NCBI GenBank assembly: GCA_018242625.1
Contig: JAFEBO010000008.1
Span: 806,001-870,000 of the forward strand
DNA: 64,000 nt
Origin: Planctomycetota bacterium
GTDB lineage: Bacteria; Planctomycetota; Phycisphaerae; Phycisphaerales; UBA1924
Direction: 5' to 3'
Within the stretch, counting starts at the first letter, position 1. Each line of letters begins with the position of its first letter. Below the pieces are notes generated by a model, which was not told where the DNA came from, searched no databases, and saw only the letters and a list, made by a program, of their open reading frames with translations. Made by a program: the position numbers and the translations under genes. Positions 1 through 7,602 of this stretch are shown piece by piece.

Positions 1-1
1 A

Positions 2-526
2 CTGGTGATCATGCGTACCCGTGACATCGACACCACCGGCAAGATTTGGCAGTACACACCATCCCGTCACAAGACGGAGCATCACGGCAAGAGCCGCGTC
101 ATCTACCTTGGGCCACAGGCTCAACGTCTTTTGCGGCCAATGCTGCTCAACGAACTTGACACATACATCTTCTCGCCGGCACGGGCGATGAAGGAACTCT
201 CCGCCATCAAGCGGCAACGCCGTAAGACCCGCGTGCAGCCAAGCCAACTGCGTCGGGACCGGTTGGCGAGGCCTCGCGACTTGGGCGAGCACTACACCAC
301 GTGCAGCTATGCACGAGCAATCGCCTACGCGTGCGACCGAGCCTTCCCGCACCCGGAGCTTTCTGAACTGGTTCAGAGTCGCATGACGCCAGAACAGAGC
401 AATGAGCTGGATGCGTGGCGGAAGGAACACCGCTGGTCACCGAACCAGCTTCGCCACAGCGCCGCGACGGGGCTGGAGGTATCGCATGCTCCCGCTGAAT
501 CCGGCGAAGTTCGTGCCGATCCATGA
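2..526 (+). pseudogene. Tyrosine recombinase (phage-type integrase), truncated at both visible ends
   Basis: The frame is open to the left edge, so the 5' end lies outside the window. It shows the conserved region around the catalytic Lys (SRHKTEHHGKSRVIYLGP, residues about 20-37) and ends in the box II motif NQLRHSAAT (about residues 148-156). Planctomycete integrases normally continue for about 45 more residues carrying the LGH motif and the catalytic Tyr. Here the reading frame leaves the family at about position 472 and runs into the leader of the next gene, ending in unrelated residues. The recombinase is therefore predicted to be inactive. It would have driven integration of the island into tRNA-Gly, although it now sits 7.7 kb from that site. 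Confidence 0.75.
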
Positions 527-851
527 CGTGCCCGCGATGCTGCCGGTCCGGCCGAACGGCAAGCGCGTGCACATCTCCGCGGTCTACCGATGGGCGTCCA
601 AGGGTGTGCGGGGTGTTCGGCTCCAGACGGTCCGCATCGCCGGGGCGCTCTACACCACGCGAGAGGCGGTCGAGGATTTCATCAACGCCGCAGCGACACC
701 GCCGGAGGCGCCGAGTGTGCCTGATCGGCTCGCCGAACACCGCCAAGCCATGGCCTCGGCCCGGCTTGCCCTTGAGCTCGGGTTGGTGGACACGAACCGC
801 AAGATGGTCGCGCAGTCCGTCCAACCCAGACGCCGGGAGGGATCGCCATGA
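486..851 (+). CDS. DUF1580 family protein, excisionase-like DNA-binding protein
   Basis: This 121-residue protein has the pattern of the DUF1580 family, known mainly from Planctomycetota: a short N-terminal segment (PIHDVPAMLPVRPNGKRVHISAVYRW, in two parts), then a winged-helix-like core ending in LYTTREAVEDFI, which resembles the DNA-reading helix and wing of small excisionase/MerR-type proteins. I chose the ATG at 486 because GGAGGT lies 6 nt upstream; longer in-frame starts fall inside the integrase remnant. In this phylum such genes usually accompany a tyrosine recombinase and probably act in element excision or regulation. The role is inferred. The gene looks intact although its partner integrase is broken. 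Confidence 0.7.
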   Translation: MLPLNPAKFVPIHDVPAMLPVRPNGKRVHISAVYRWASKGVRGVRLQTVRIAGALYTTREAVEDFINAAATPPEAPSVPDRLAEHRQAMASARLALELGLVDTNRKMVAQSVQPRRREGSP

Positions 852-1138
852 CTAGCACAACGACGCACATCGGCCCGGTTCGCCTGGCTTCGGGCACGGT
901 CCATCGGGTCGTGGTGGACCTGGTGCAGGTTGCCTTGTGGACAGAGGGTCAAGCCGACTCGACAAGTGATCGACACCGTCGCCGTCAACTTCGGACCACC
1001 ACGCTCGCCTGTCGGCTGGCCGCGGAACTCATCAGCGACACGCTGCTCATTCCCAAGGTCGTGCGAGGCAGTGACGGGTCAACGCCACTGCACTCGCTCA
1101 CCGCATCCGCGCATGGACCAGATCCGCCGCTTGCTTGA
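848..1138 (+). CDS. Small hypothetical ORF overlapping the DUF1580 stop
   Basis: The ATG overlaps the stop of the DUF1580 gene (ATGA), which suggests translational coupling. The first 30 or so residues look protein-like; after that the composition becomes Arg/Ser/Thr-rich and resembles out-of-frame GC-rich sequence, so a frameshift or loss of the 3' part near 950 is possible. I recognise no family. It may be the remnant of a third gene of an integrase-associated operon, or chance. Confidence 0.25.
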   Translation: MTSTTTHIGPVRLASGTVHRVVVDLVQVALWTEGQADSTSDRHRRRQLRTTTLACRLAAELISDTLLIPKVVRGSDGSTPLHSLTASAHGPDPPLA

Positions 1139-1158
1139 AGTGCTGACTGGTCTTGCCG

Positions 1159-1224
1159 CCTGCCGGTCCGGAGCCAAGCCCTCGGGTCACGGGGCCCCCG
1201 AGGGCTTGGGTCTGGAGCGGCAGG
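1159..1224. repeat. Long inverted repeat (28-bp arms, 10-nt loop)
   Basis: Arms at 1159-1186 and 1197-1224 match at 25 of 28 positions, and the inner 13 bp (CCAAGCCCTCGGG against CCCGAGGGCTTGG) are perfect. The loop is 1187-1196. No T-run follows on either strand, so it is a poor intrinsic terminator. It lies in a stretch without a convincing gene. Confidence 0.75.
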
Positions 1225-1480
1225 TCCGTCCGACGAGAACGCCGTCTGGCAGCCTCCATCCCCAGCCTGCTGGTCTGGTGGAAGCTGGAGGGGGGAGGCC
1301 GAGTGACGTGTCGAGCAGTGGGCGACGGGAAGACTGGTCGCGTTGCCCGCTGCTCCTCGACCTCCTGATGCACAGCGGCCAAGGTCGGTCGCCTTCCCTC
1401 CGACACAATGGTGGCGAGAGTCCACGAGGGCGCACCGAAGGACGCCAATGCCGTCCGGTGATCGGCACGACGCACTCCGT
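1225..1480. other. Region without a recognisable gene
   Basis: Between the inverted repeat and the radical SAM stop codon I see only overlapping GC-rich open frames with no family resemblance and no convincing ribosome binding site. Possibly the 3' debris of a lost gene. Confidence 0.4.
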
Positions 1481-2506
1481 TCAGGCGTACAGGAAGTAGC
1501 AGTTCTCGCAATAGGGGTGTGGATGGGCCGTGTTGATGACCTGCCGGAAGAGCCTCGCGTTCGGACCCGACCACAACCGGGAGAATCGTGCTGTCAGGTC
1601 CTGTGGTCGTGCGGGTGTCACGAGCTGGCCGTAGCTGAAGGGGTTGAACATGTTGCAAACGGTCGCCTCACCGTCCCAGCGAACAAGAAGCTCCCGCCAG
1701 GGGCGGTCGCAGAACTTCGCTGAGGATCGGTGGGACTGGTTCAACGCCAGCCGATGCGAGCCGACATGGTCGGGGATACGGACGGTCAGCCCATTCGCAG
1801 CGGCAGAGGCGTCCGCTTCCTGGAACGTCGCGGCAATCTCCGTGAACCGTCGGTCCATCCACGGGGATCCATCGGCCTCTTTCACCATGTTAAAGATGAG
1901 CAGACCCGCACCAACCTCCGCGGCGAGCTTGGTGACCGGAACAACCTCGGACAGGTTGGCCTCTTGGACCGTCATGAGCAGGCCGAGCCGCTCGGGCTGA
2001 ACCTTGGCGGTGTTCCCGAGGTGACGGAGGCGGTCGAGCATTTCGTCAAAGCGAGCTCCTGCTCGTATGCGCTCGAACAAGGCCGGGCTTGCGGCGTCCC
2101 AGGAGACCAGAATGACGAATCCGCGAGCGTACAGGTCCTCGTACACCGAGGAGTCGGCCGAGAGGTTGGTGATGATCTCACGGAGACCGCCGAACGCGAA
2201 CTCGTCCAAGCAGTCGAGATAGGCCCCGAGCTGCGGCACGATGGAGGTCTCTCCGTACCCATTGATGCGGAGCGAGCGGGCGTGCGGCCCGAGGACCCGG
2301 ACCAGGTCACCGAACAGCGGAAGGGGCATGGTGCGGTCGGCCCTGAACCCGCCGGTGCGGGAGGAGCACATGCTGCACGCGAAGTTACAGCTTCGCGTGA
2401 TTTCAAGGATAAGGGACTCGGGGTAGTCCGAACGCAGCTGCGAGTCGGCTCTGGATACGGGGAGGACGGGGAGGCTTGAGCGCAGCGAGAGGTAAGCGTC
2501 GGTCAT
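1481..2506 (-). CDS. Radical SAM/SPASM domain protein
   Basis: The 341 residues from the ATG at 2506 contain the radical SAM cluster motif CNFACSMC (CX3CX2C, about residues 40-47), a TIM-barrel region with NGYGETS and an SSMA-type segment, and a C-terminal SPASM-like region (CDRPWRELLVRWDGEATVC, then a final CENC). It should bind a 4Fe-4S cluster that cleaves S-adenosylmethionine plus at least one auxiliary cluster. Relatives modify peptides, sulfatases or small substrates; the substrate here is unknown. Only ATG at 2506 is available as a standard start, but protein-like sequence continues in the same frame upstream for about 42 codons to a TGA at 2633-2635, so the annotated start may not be the original N-terminus. 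Confidence 0.8.
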   Translation of the reverse strand: MTDAYLSLRSSLPVLPVSRADSQLRSDYPESLILEITRSCNFACSMCSSRTGGFRADRTMPLPLFGDLVRVLGPHARSLRINGYGETSIVPQLGAYLDCLDEFAFGGLREIITNLSADSSVYEDLYARGFVILVSWDAASPALFERIRAGARFDEMLDRLRHLGNTAKVQPERLGLLMTVQEANLSEVVPVTKLAAEVGAGLLIFNMVKEADGSPWMDRRFTEIAATFQEADASAAANGLTVRIPDHVGSHRLALNQSHRSSAKFCDRPWRELLVRWDGEATVCNMFNPFSYGQLVTPARPQDLTARFSRLWSGPNARLFRQVINTAHPHPYCENCYFLYA

Positions 2507-2863
2507 CTGTCGCCGGCGTTGGGCATCGGTCCACTCGTTGACATTGCGAAGAAAAGGAACGTCATGGTCGAGGAAGTCGTCGACGCGTCGGCGTGCGAGC
2601 GACTCCAGAGGAGGAGTCAGCGACGATAGCGGTCAAGAGTTCATATCCACACCGTCGCTCATGGCCCACTCATCCTGGCAACTCACGTCGGTCTGGGGAC
2701 AACCGGAATCCATCGGGCACCGGTTTGAACTTCGCATCACCGCTGGCGGTTGTTGAGGGGGAACGCGCATGGCTTTGGAACCGTCGTAGTGCTTGCACAT
2801 CCAGTTCGCCCACGACGAAGTAATCGCACACACCTCCCTTCACTCTGACGTGGTCACGCTTCC
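2507..2863 (-). other. Probable N-terminal extension or 5' remnant of the radical SAM gene, interrupted by one TGA
   Basis: Reading on the minus strand in the frame of the radical SAM gene, residues upstream of its ATG look coding (for example FLDHDVPFLRNVNEWTDAQ). A single TGA at 2633-2635 separates this from another open stretch (2636-2833) that is rich in Cys, Trp and Met. A GGGAGG sequence lies at about 2833-2838. Either the gene is an in-frame nonsense pseudogene, or a separate small Cys-rich ORF precedes the radical SAM gene. No other gene is visible in this interval. Confidence 0.35.
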
Positions 2864-3811
2864 ATGAGTCCTTGGCGGGTCGCTTCGCGATCCTCAGCGG
2901 GTCCCTTCCGGAGCTTCGGCCGCATCGCCGTCGAGCCAAGGCCGTACCAGCTCGTCCCGCTCATGATGGCGCTTCGAATGGATCCCATTCGTCTGTTCGT
3001 CGCCGACGATGTCGGTATCGGCAAGACGGTCGAGGCGTGTTTGATCGTTCGGGAGCTGCTCGACCGCGGCGAGATCTCGGCGTTCACGGTGTTGGCACCG
3101 CCGCATCTCGTCACACAGTGGCAGACCGAGCTTGCCACCAAGTTCCACATAGATGCTGCTGCGGTCCTGGCGGGCAACGTCACCAAACTTGAACGCGAGT
3201 GCCGTGCGGGCCAGTCCCTGTTCGAGGCCTATCCGTTCACGATTGTGTCAATGGATTTCATCAAGTCAGAGCGACGGCGCCACGAGTTCATCCAGCACTG
3301 TCCTGAGATGGTGGTTGTAGACGAGGCACACACGTGTGCTTGGGGAGGTGAGGCCGCTCGGTCCAACCAGCAGCGTCATGCCCTGCTCGAAGACGTGTGT
3401 CGGCGGACCGACCGTCACGTCCTTCTGGTCTCAGCGACGCCCCACAGCGGAGACGAACAGGCGTTTCGCTCACTTCTGAAGTTGCTCAATCCGAACTTCG
3501 CCGCACTGCCCAGCGACCTGTCCGGCGATGGGAATCGACCTCATCGCGAGCGTCTCGCTCGTCACTTCGTACAGAGGAAGCGCGCCGATATCGCCGCGTA
3601 CCTCGGCGACAATACGAAGTTCCCAAAGCGAAACGACCTTCTGCCCGAACCCAGCTACAAGCTCCACGCCGACTATCGCAAGTTGTTCGACCGAGTGTGG
3701 CAATACACACGCGAGAGCATCTCGACCGCCGGCGAGAACAAAGGCCGACAGCGCGTGCGATGGTGCCGCCACCACTGCCTAAACGTAGTACTCGATCGAC
3801 AGCCGGAATGA
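2864..3811 (+). pseudogene. SNF2-type helicase/ATPase fragment (DISARM DrmD-like)
   Basis: The fragment carries EPRPYQLVPL (Q-motif-like), DDVGIGKTVEA (Walker A, about residue 49), VLAPPHLVTQWQTEL (motif Ia), VVVDEAHTC (motif II, DEAH) and LLVSATPHSGDEQAF (motif III). These belong to SNF2-like ATPases found in defence islands, including the DrmD subunit of class 1 DISARM; the exact system cannot be fixed from this piece. Family members are about 900-1000 residues. Here the N-terminal 100 or so residues are missing (an upstream in-frame stop lies at 2846) and the second RecA lobe is absent. Homology-like sequence stops at about residue 300 (RVRW, near 3764), followed by unrelated residues read antisense through another helicase gene. 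Confidence 0.7.
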
Positions 3812-4184
3812 TGTACGCAAGGCTCTTGCCCGACCCTGTCCCAGTGGTCAGCACGTAGTTACGGCCTGTGGACGCAACCGACACCGCTTCGGATTGATGG
3901 CGGTGCAGGCGCAGCGGCCTCCCAGTGGGAGCTGCTTCCGTCTTGTCGACCCGAAAAATCCGGCTACAGCCGGGATGCAGGACTCCCGCGTCGACGAGTT
4001 CATCGACCTCGCGTCCACTCGCGAATTTTGGATTGAGTTGAACGAGCGGGTCTGGCCACAGCAATCCGGAGCGAATGGCATCGTCTACTTTCTGCCTGAT
4101 CCGAGCGTTGCGGATCTGAACGAATCCGCGCACGAACCCTTCGTAGTCCTGAATGAGCCGGTCTCGAAGTTCAAAGACCTGCAT
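3765..4184 (-). pseudogene. DEAD/DEAH-box helicase, 5' end only
   Basis: The start at 4184 is well supported: GGAGGT lies 5 nt upstream, and the first residues (MQVFELRDRLIQDYEGFVRG) match the N-terminus of a large defence-island helicase family. The coding sequence runs through LRLHRHQSEA (Q motif) and LTTGTGSGKS (Walker A, about residue 110) to IIPAVDRVLRLGSGGG, then stops resembling the family at about 3765, exactly where the SNF2 fragment on the other strand also ends. The frame continues open to 3486 but only as the antisense of the SNF2 piece. Motif II and all of the second lobe are lost, so the product cannot be a working helicase. Confidence 0.7.
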
Positions 4185-4370
4185 GAGCACCTCCGAGAGT
4201 GCGAGGACGGTCAGCGGGACTATTCGATTCCAACACTGAGGCGGCCATGCATTCTGATGGTTCACTTTTCATTGCTGGCGCAAGCCGAGTGGAGCCATCA
4301 CAGAACTGTGACATTCGCTTCTCGCACGTCGCGGAACGTGATTTGTGATATGTCGCTTTGTTCAATGTGC

Positions 4371-4655
4371 TCATGTCCTCGCGTCCTCCGCGTGGTCCAG
4401 ACCGCTCTGCGCTTCGCGCTGCTCCAGAGTCTTTGGTGTCTTTCTTGGATTTCTCCTGCGGCCCTTTAGCCACGAGTCGATTGCGCCTCGATGAAACCGC
4501 CAATGGCGGCCGACCTTCTGTCCGGGCACTTTGCCAGCCTGGACCAGCTTGTAGAGGGACGACTTGGACACCTGGAGGTATCCCGCGAGTTCGGAGATCG
4601 TCATGACCTCCGGAAAGGGCACAGGATGTCGTGCCACTCGGGCTGGACGTGCCAT
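4371..4655 (-). CDS. Helix-turn-helix (excisionase/HTH_17 family) DNA-binding protein
   Basis: This 94-residue protein contains MTISELAGYLQVSKSSLYKLVQ (residues about 19-40, in two overlapping parts) followed by a short wing ending GRHWRFHRGAIDSWL, the classic excisionase-type winged helix, and a basic tail. I chose the ATG at 4655 because the domain sits near it; the frame is open upstream only because it fuses by chance to the truncated E1 gene. It lies between the E1 remnant and the helicase remnant on the same strand and could regulate either neighbour or assist excision. The role is inferred. Confidence 0.65.
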   Translation of the reverse strand: MARPARVARHPVPFPEVMTISELAGYLQVSKSSLYKLVQAGKVPGQKVGRHWRFHRGAIDSWLKGRRRNPRKTPKTLEQREAQSGLDHAEDART

Positions 4656-4778
4656 GAGCGGAGTGTAGCAGTTGTTGGCAGTTGCTGTGCGCCCTACTTC
4701 CGCAGGAGCTGGCGCACCCAATCCCACAGGCGTCGCCACGGACTGGCGCTTGGGTGACCCTTCGCGGCGTAATAGGCG

Positions 4779-5612
4779 TGCCTTGTCGACGCACACAAAC
4801 GCAAAGGTCACGCCCTCAAGTTCCGTCTTTGTAGACGCATCGACGAAAACCCGCTTCATCGTCACTCCGCGCCGGAAGTTCTCGTACCGACCCTGGAGAA
4901 CCTCAGCCTTGGGCTTTCCCAGCTCCTGGTCGACGAGGCGTCCGGGGGACCTATAGGCATTGTGAACGTGGTACATGTCGTGGTCAAACCCGCGCACTTC
5001 TCGCACCGGAGTCTTGGCGATGAAGTCCAACACATACGCGCCGGTGCCGCCGAGTCCGATGATGGCGACCACGTCGTGATGAAACTTCGCGTTCAGGTCG
5101 CCGATCTCTGCACGGCTGGTGAGCGTGTCCCGGAACTTGAAAGGAGAGTCGGACGGGCTGGGCTCGACCGTCCGAAAGGTCAAGGGGCTCACGGCGTGCA
5201 GCTCGATCGCAGGACCGCCGATGATGTTCACGTAGCTCTCAACTTTGGCGAAGAAGTCGACGAAAGCACCTGCGGGTGGCTTGTTGGAGAAGGACCGCTG
5301 GACAACGACATCTGCGCTCGACGCCCCCAGGTTCAGAGCCGTCGGTCCTCCTCCGAGGTTCGGGATGGGCTTGCCGTCAAGACCGTGGGGGACGCCGCCT
5401 GCAAAGAACACCTGATGGTCCTGCTGGGCGATGCGGTTGTTCCCTTGGTCGACGAACTTCGAGACGATGGCTCCTTGGCAGAGCTTGCGGTCTTGGTCGA
5501 GGTACGGCACGTCGCGGACCACGAGATACTCGTTCTCGTCGAACGCGACGGCGTACCCCTTGTCAATCAGGCGTTTGATGTCGTCGTTATGACTGGCCAG
5601 TACGTGAGACAT
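4779..5612 (-). pseudogene. E1-like ThiF-family enzyme, C-terminally truncated
   Basis: Residues 1 to about 150 form an N-terminal domain of the type preceding ThiF domains in multi-ubiquitin operons (DUF6791-like). From about residue 178 the ThiF Rossmann fold begins: VVAIIGLGGTGAYVLDFIAK (ATP-binding glycine loop) and a downstream acidic FDHD. The family continues well past residue 278, where this copy stops resembling it (AFVCVDKA) and runs into an unrelated sequence leading to the HTH gene. The adenylation domain is therefore incomplete and no catalytic-Cys segment remains. It starts inside the end of the multi-ubiquitin gene (26-nt overlap), so the pair was translationally coupled and presumably activated the ubiquitin-like protein. 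Confidence 0.75.
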
Positions 5613-6072
5613 TGAACACCATCCCTTCCTTGACCTTGACGGAGGCGCCTGGGCTCAGGATCCCTTCATGGTGATGGCTCGGACCGCGGTGGTAGGTGAC
5701 CGAATAGGTGACATCGGGATGCTGGGGGAAGGCAGGGTCGAAGAGCGTCACCACCTCCACGTAGGTGATGGAGGGTTTCTGCCACCCGTGCGGAGTACCT
5801 TCGACGATGATGGTGACGCCGCGAGGCTCACCGCTGTGGAAGTGCTCGTCGGGCCGCAGGTGAACCGGCTCAGGTCCGTCTTCGATCGGCGGGTCCTCGT
5901 GGTCGCCACGGACTTCGCGAAAGAGCTTCCAGCCGGGCCGAACATGGCCGAGTCGGTAGAGCGCCGTTCCCGTGGTGGGGTTCGGGGATTCGTACGGCTT
6001 TTGGTCGATGTGAATCCGAACGGAATGACCTTCGTGTCCAGCGGCTCCCTGATGTGTGTGTTCTGCGCCCAT
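5587..6072 (-). CDS. Multi-ubiquitin domain protein (two beta-grasp repeats)
   Basis: The 161 residues form a His-rich N-terminus and two ubiquitin-like beta-grasp units, about residues 15-75 (starting VRIHIDQKPY) and 82-155 (starting GVTIIVEG and ending SVKVKEGMVFNV). This matches bacterial poly-ubiquitin proteins (Multi_ubiq) encoded with E1/ThiF enzymes in conflict-related operons. The C-terminus ends GQS, without the di-Gly tail of eukaryotic ubiquitin. The start at 6072 has AAGGAG 9 nt upstream; the longer frame begins inside the operator region. The gene is the first of a minus-strand operon with the E1 remnant and is divergent from the XRE/ImmA pair, whose operators overlap its promoter region. 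Confidence 0.75.
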   Translation of the reverse strand: MGAEHTHQGAAGHEGHSVRIHIDQKPYESPNPTTGTALYRLGHVRPGWKLFREVRGDHEDPPIEDGPEPVHLRPDEHFHSGEPRGVTIIVEGTPHGWQKPSITYVEVVTLFDPAFPQHPDVTYSVTYHRGPSHHHEGILSPGASVKVKEGMVFNVSRTGQS

Positions 6073-6109
6073 CGAGTGGACTCCTTGAGTTGAACGGCTT
6101 TCGTCTGAC

Positions 6110-6135
6110 GCGAACCCTGTGTTCGCTATAGCGAA
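6110..6135. promoter_or_regulatory. Compound operator of GCGAAC/GTTCGC half-sites
   Basis: A perfect 14-bp palindrome TTCGCTATAGCGAA lies at 6122-6135, and a further half-site GCGAAC at 6110-6115 pairs with GTTCGC at 6121-6126 across 5 nt. Three half-sites are thus phased in 26 bp, 38-63 bp upstream of the multi-ubiquitin start. It is the obvious candidate binding site for the adjacent XRE repressor. Confidence 0.6.
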
Positions 6136-6181
6136 TACTACCGTCAACGGGCCCGAGTTCCACTCCAACGAATTTTTTTGT

Positions 6182-6195
6182 TGTTCTGGCGAACA
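6182..6195. promoter_or_regulatory. Second operator, TGTTC-N4-GAACA
   Basis: The inverted repeat TGTTCTGGCGAACA has 5-bp arms and contains the same GCGAACA half-site as the compound operator 50 bp to the left. It lies 63-76 bp upstream of the XRE gene, placed for autoregulation. Confidence 0.55.
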
Positions 6196-6257
6196 GCCGG
6201 ACTACGCTTCCAAAAGCACCCGATGGCTGGGTGCGTCTGTACCGGAGAACACCCGAA

Positions 6258-6665
6258 ATGTCATTGGCGAAACGCCTGCAAGAGGAGCGGAAGCGGGCGG
6301 GACTAACGCTCGATCAGCTTGCGGAAAAGGCTGGCGTCTCAAAGACGTACCTGTGGGAACTGGAGAATGATGCCAAGGGGGAAAAGAAGCCCTCGGCCGA
6401 CGTACTGCTGCGCATCGCGAACGCCGTATCGATAACGATCGCAGACCTCCTTTCCCTGCCCTCGGTGCGCATTGATGAGAGCAAGGTTGATCTACCCCAG
6501 TCGCTCATCGATTTCCGTGATCGAATGAAGCGACTCGGCGAGTCCCTCACGCCGGACGATCTTCGCGACTTGGTGACAATGCGATTTCGCGGGGGCCAGC
6601 CGCGCACGGCGGAGGACTGGCACGACCTCTTCCGCCTGATGAAGCGAGCGACGTCGAAGGAGTAG
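6258..6665 (+). CDS. XRE-family repressor (CapH/ImmR-like)
   Basis: This 135-residue protein starts with a canonical XRE helix-turn-helix (MSLAKRLQEERKRAGLTLDQ, then LAEKAGVSKTYLWELENDAKG, residues 1-45), followed by a linker and a helical C-terminal part. The ATG at 6258 is preferred over an in-frame start at 6231 because the domain begins there. It is followed after 7 nt by an ImmA-type protease gene. In known pairs (ImmR/ImmA, CapH/CapP) the repressor is cleaved by the protease after DNA damage, releasing the divergent operon; that mechanism is inferred here from gene pairing and the operators between 6110 and 6195. Confidence 0.8.
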   Translation: MSLAKRLQEERKRAGLTLDQLAEKAGVSKTYLWELENDAKGEKKPSADVLLRIANAVSITIADLLSLPSVRIDESKVDLPQSLIDFRDRMKRLGESLTPDDLRDLVTMRFRGGQPRTAEDWHDLFRLMKRATSKE

Positions 6666-6672
6666 CACCGTC

Positions 6673-7602
6673 ATGCCTCAGCTCCATCCGCATGTGCGAG
6701 CCGTTATGCAGGAAATGCAAACGGATGATCCCGTCGCTGCGGTTCGTGCCAAGGCGAGGGCACTGATGGGGCAGTTCCTGGAGTACTTCCCGGGAGAGCC
6801 GCCGTTCGATGTTGAAGCGCTCGCGAGCTTTCGTGGGCTCAAACCGTCCCAGGACTCGCCACGCCATAGCCCCGACTCGGAGATCGCGCCGGAGAACGGA
6901 CAGGTCGTCCTGCGGGTGAACCGTGACCGCCCGCTCGTCCGACAACGATTCAGCATCGGCCACGAGGTCGGTCACACGCTGTTCCCCGAGTTCCAGTTGG
7001 CAGTTCGGTGCCGAAAGGCGAGCGACCGCGACTGGGCCGATCCCAGCGACCAACTGGAATCGCTCTGCGACGTTGCGGCCTCGGAGTTCCTCTTCCCATC
7101 ACCTTGGTTCGAAGGCGAGCTGCGGCGCGTTGGAGTCTCGGCGACGGGAGTAGGGGAACTGGCGGCACGTTTCTCGGCATCTCCGGAGGCGACCATTCGG
7201 CGTCTCGTGGACGTCGAGCAGGAGCCCTTGGCCGCGATGTTCTGCTCTTGGAAGCTCAAGCCCACCGAGATTCGGCGAGTGTCGGCGGACAGGCACCAAT
7301 CCCGGATGTTCGAGGATCCCGGAGGCACGCCAACGCCCAAGCTCCGCGTTGACTACTCGATTGCCAACGAGGAGTTCAGGGTTAAGTGCTGTGCTCACTT
7401 GCCGCGGGACAAGTCGTTGCCGTCGGATGGTCCGTTGCTGGATGCAGCCACAACACAGGAGCCGCACGACGGGTTCATGTGGCTCGATCTCGGCAGCGTC
7501 GCCGGCAAATTCCGGGTGCACGCGATTCCTATCTTCACTGAGGGAGACCGTGTTGGGCCAAATGGCGCGGTGTCTGTCGCGGTGCTGATTCGCCCAACGT
7601 AG
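6673..7602 (+). CDS. ImmA/IrrE-family metallopeptidase (CapP-like)
   Basis: The 309-residue protein has the zinc-protease motif HEVGH at residues 97-101 within FSIGHEVGHTLFPEF and a downstream conserved region CDVAASEFLFP whose Glu is the expected third zinc ligand. The C-terminal 130 residues form an extra domain of unknown function, possibly the sensor. It follows the XRE gene by 7 nt and is predicted to cleave that repressor in response to a damage signal, so that the multi-ubiquitin operon is induced. The gene looks intact, unlike the operon it would control. Confidence 0.8.
   Translation: MPQLHPHVRAVMQEMQTDDPVAAVRAKARALMGQFLEYFPGEPPFDVEALASFRGLKPSQDSPRHSPDSEIAPENGQVVLRVNRDRPLVRQRFSIGHEVGHTLFPEFQLAVRCRKASDRDWADPSDQLESLCDVAASEFLFPSPWFEGELRRVGVSATGVGELAARFSASPEATIRRLVDVEQEPLAAMFCSWKLKPTEIRRVSADRHQSRMFEDPGGTPTPKLRVDYSIANEEFRVKCCAHLPRDKSLPSDGPLLDAATTQEPHDGFMWLDLGSVAGKFRVHAIPIFTEGDRVGPNGAVSVAVLIRPT

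Noticed and set aside
2633-2635. TGA as a selenocysteine codon in the radical SAM gene
   Set aside because: No SECIS-like hairpin was recognised after it and no Cys-homologue alignment is available; left only as one option in a finding.
2538-2823. Short plus-strand frames before the SNF2 fragment
   Set aside because: Arg/Ser-rich, no family, no ribosome binding site; antisense to the better minus-strand frame.
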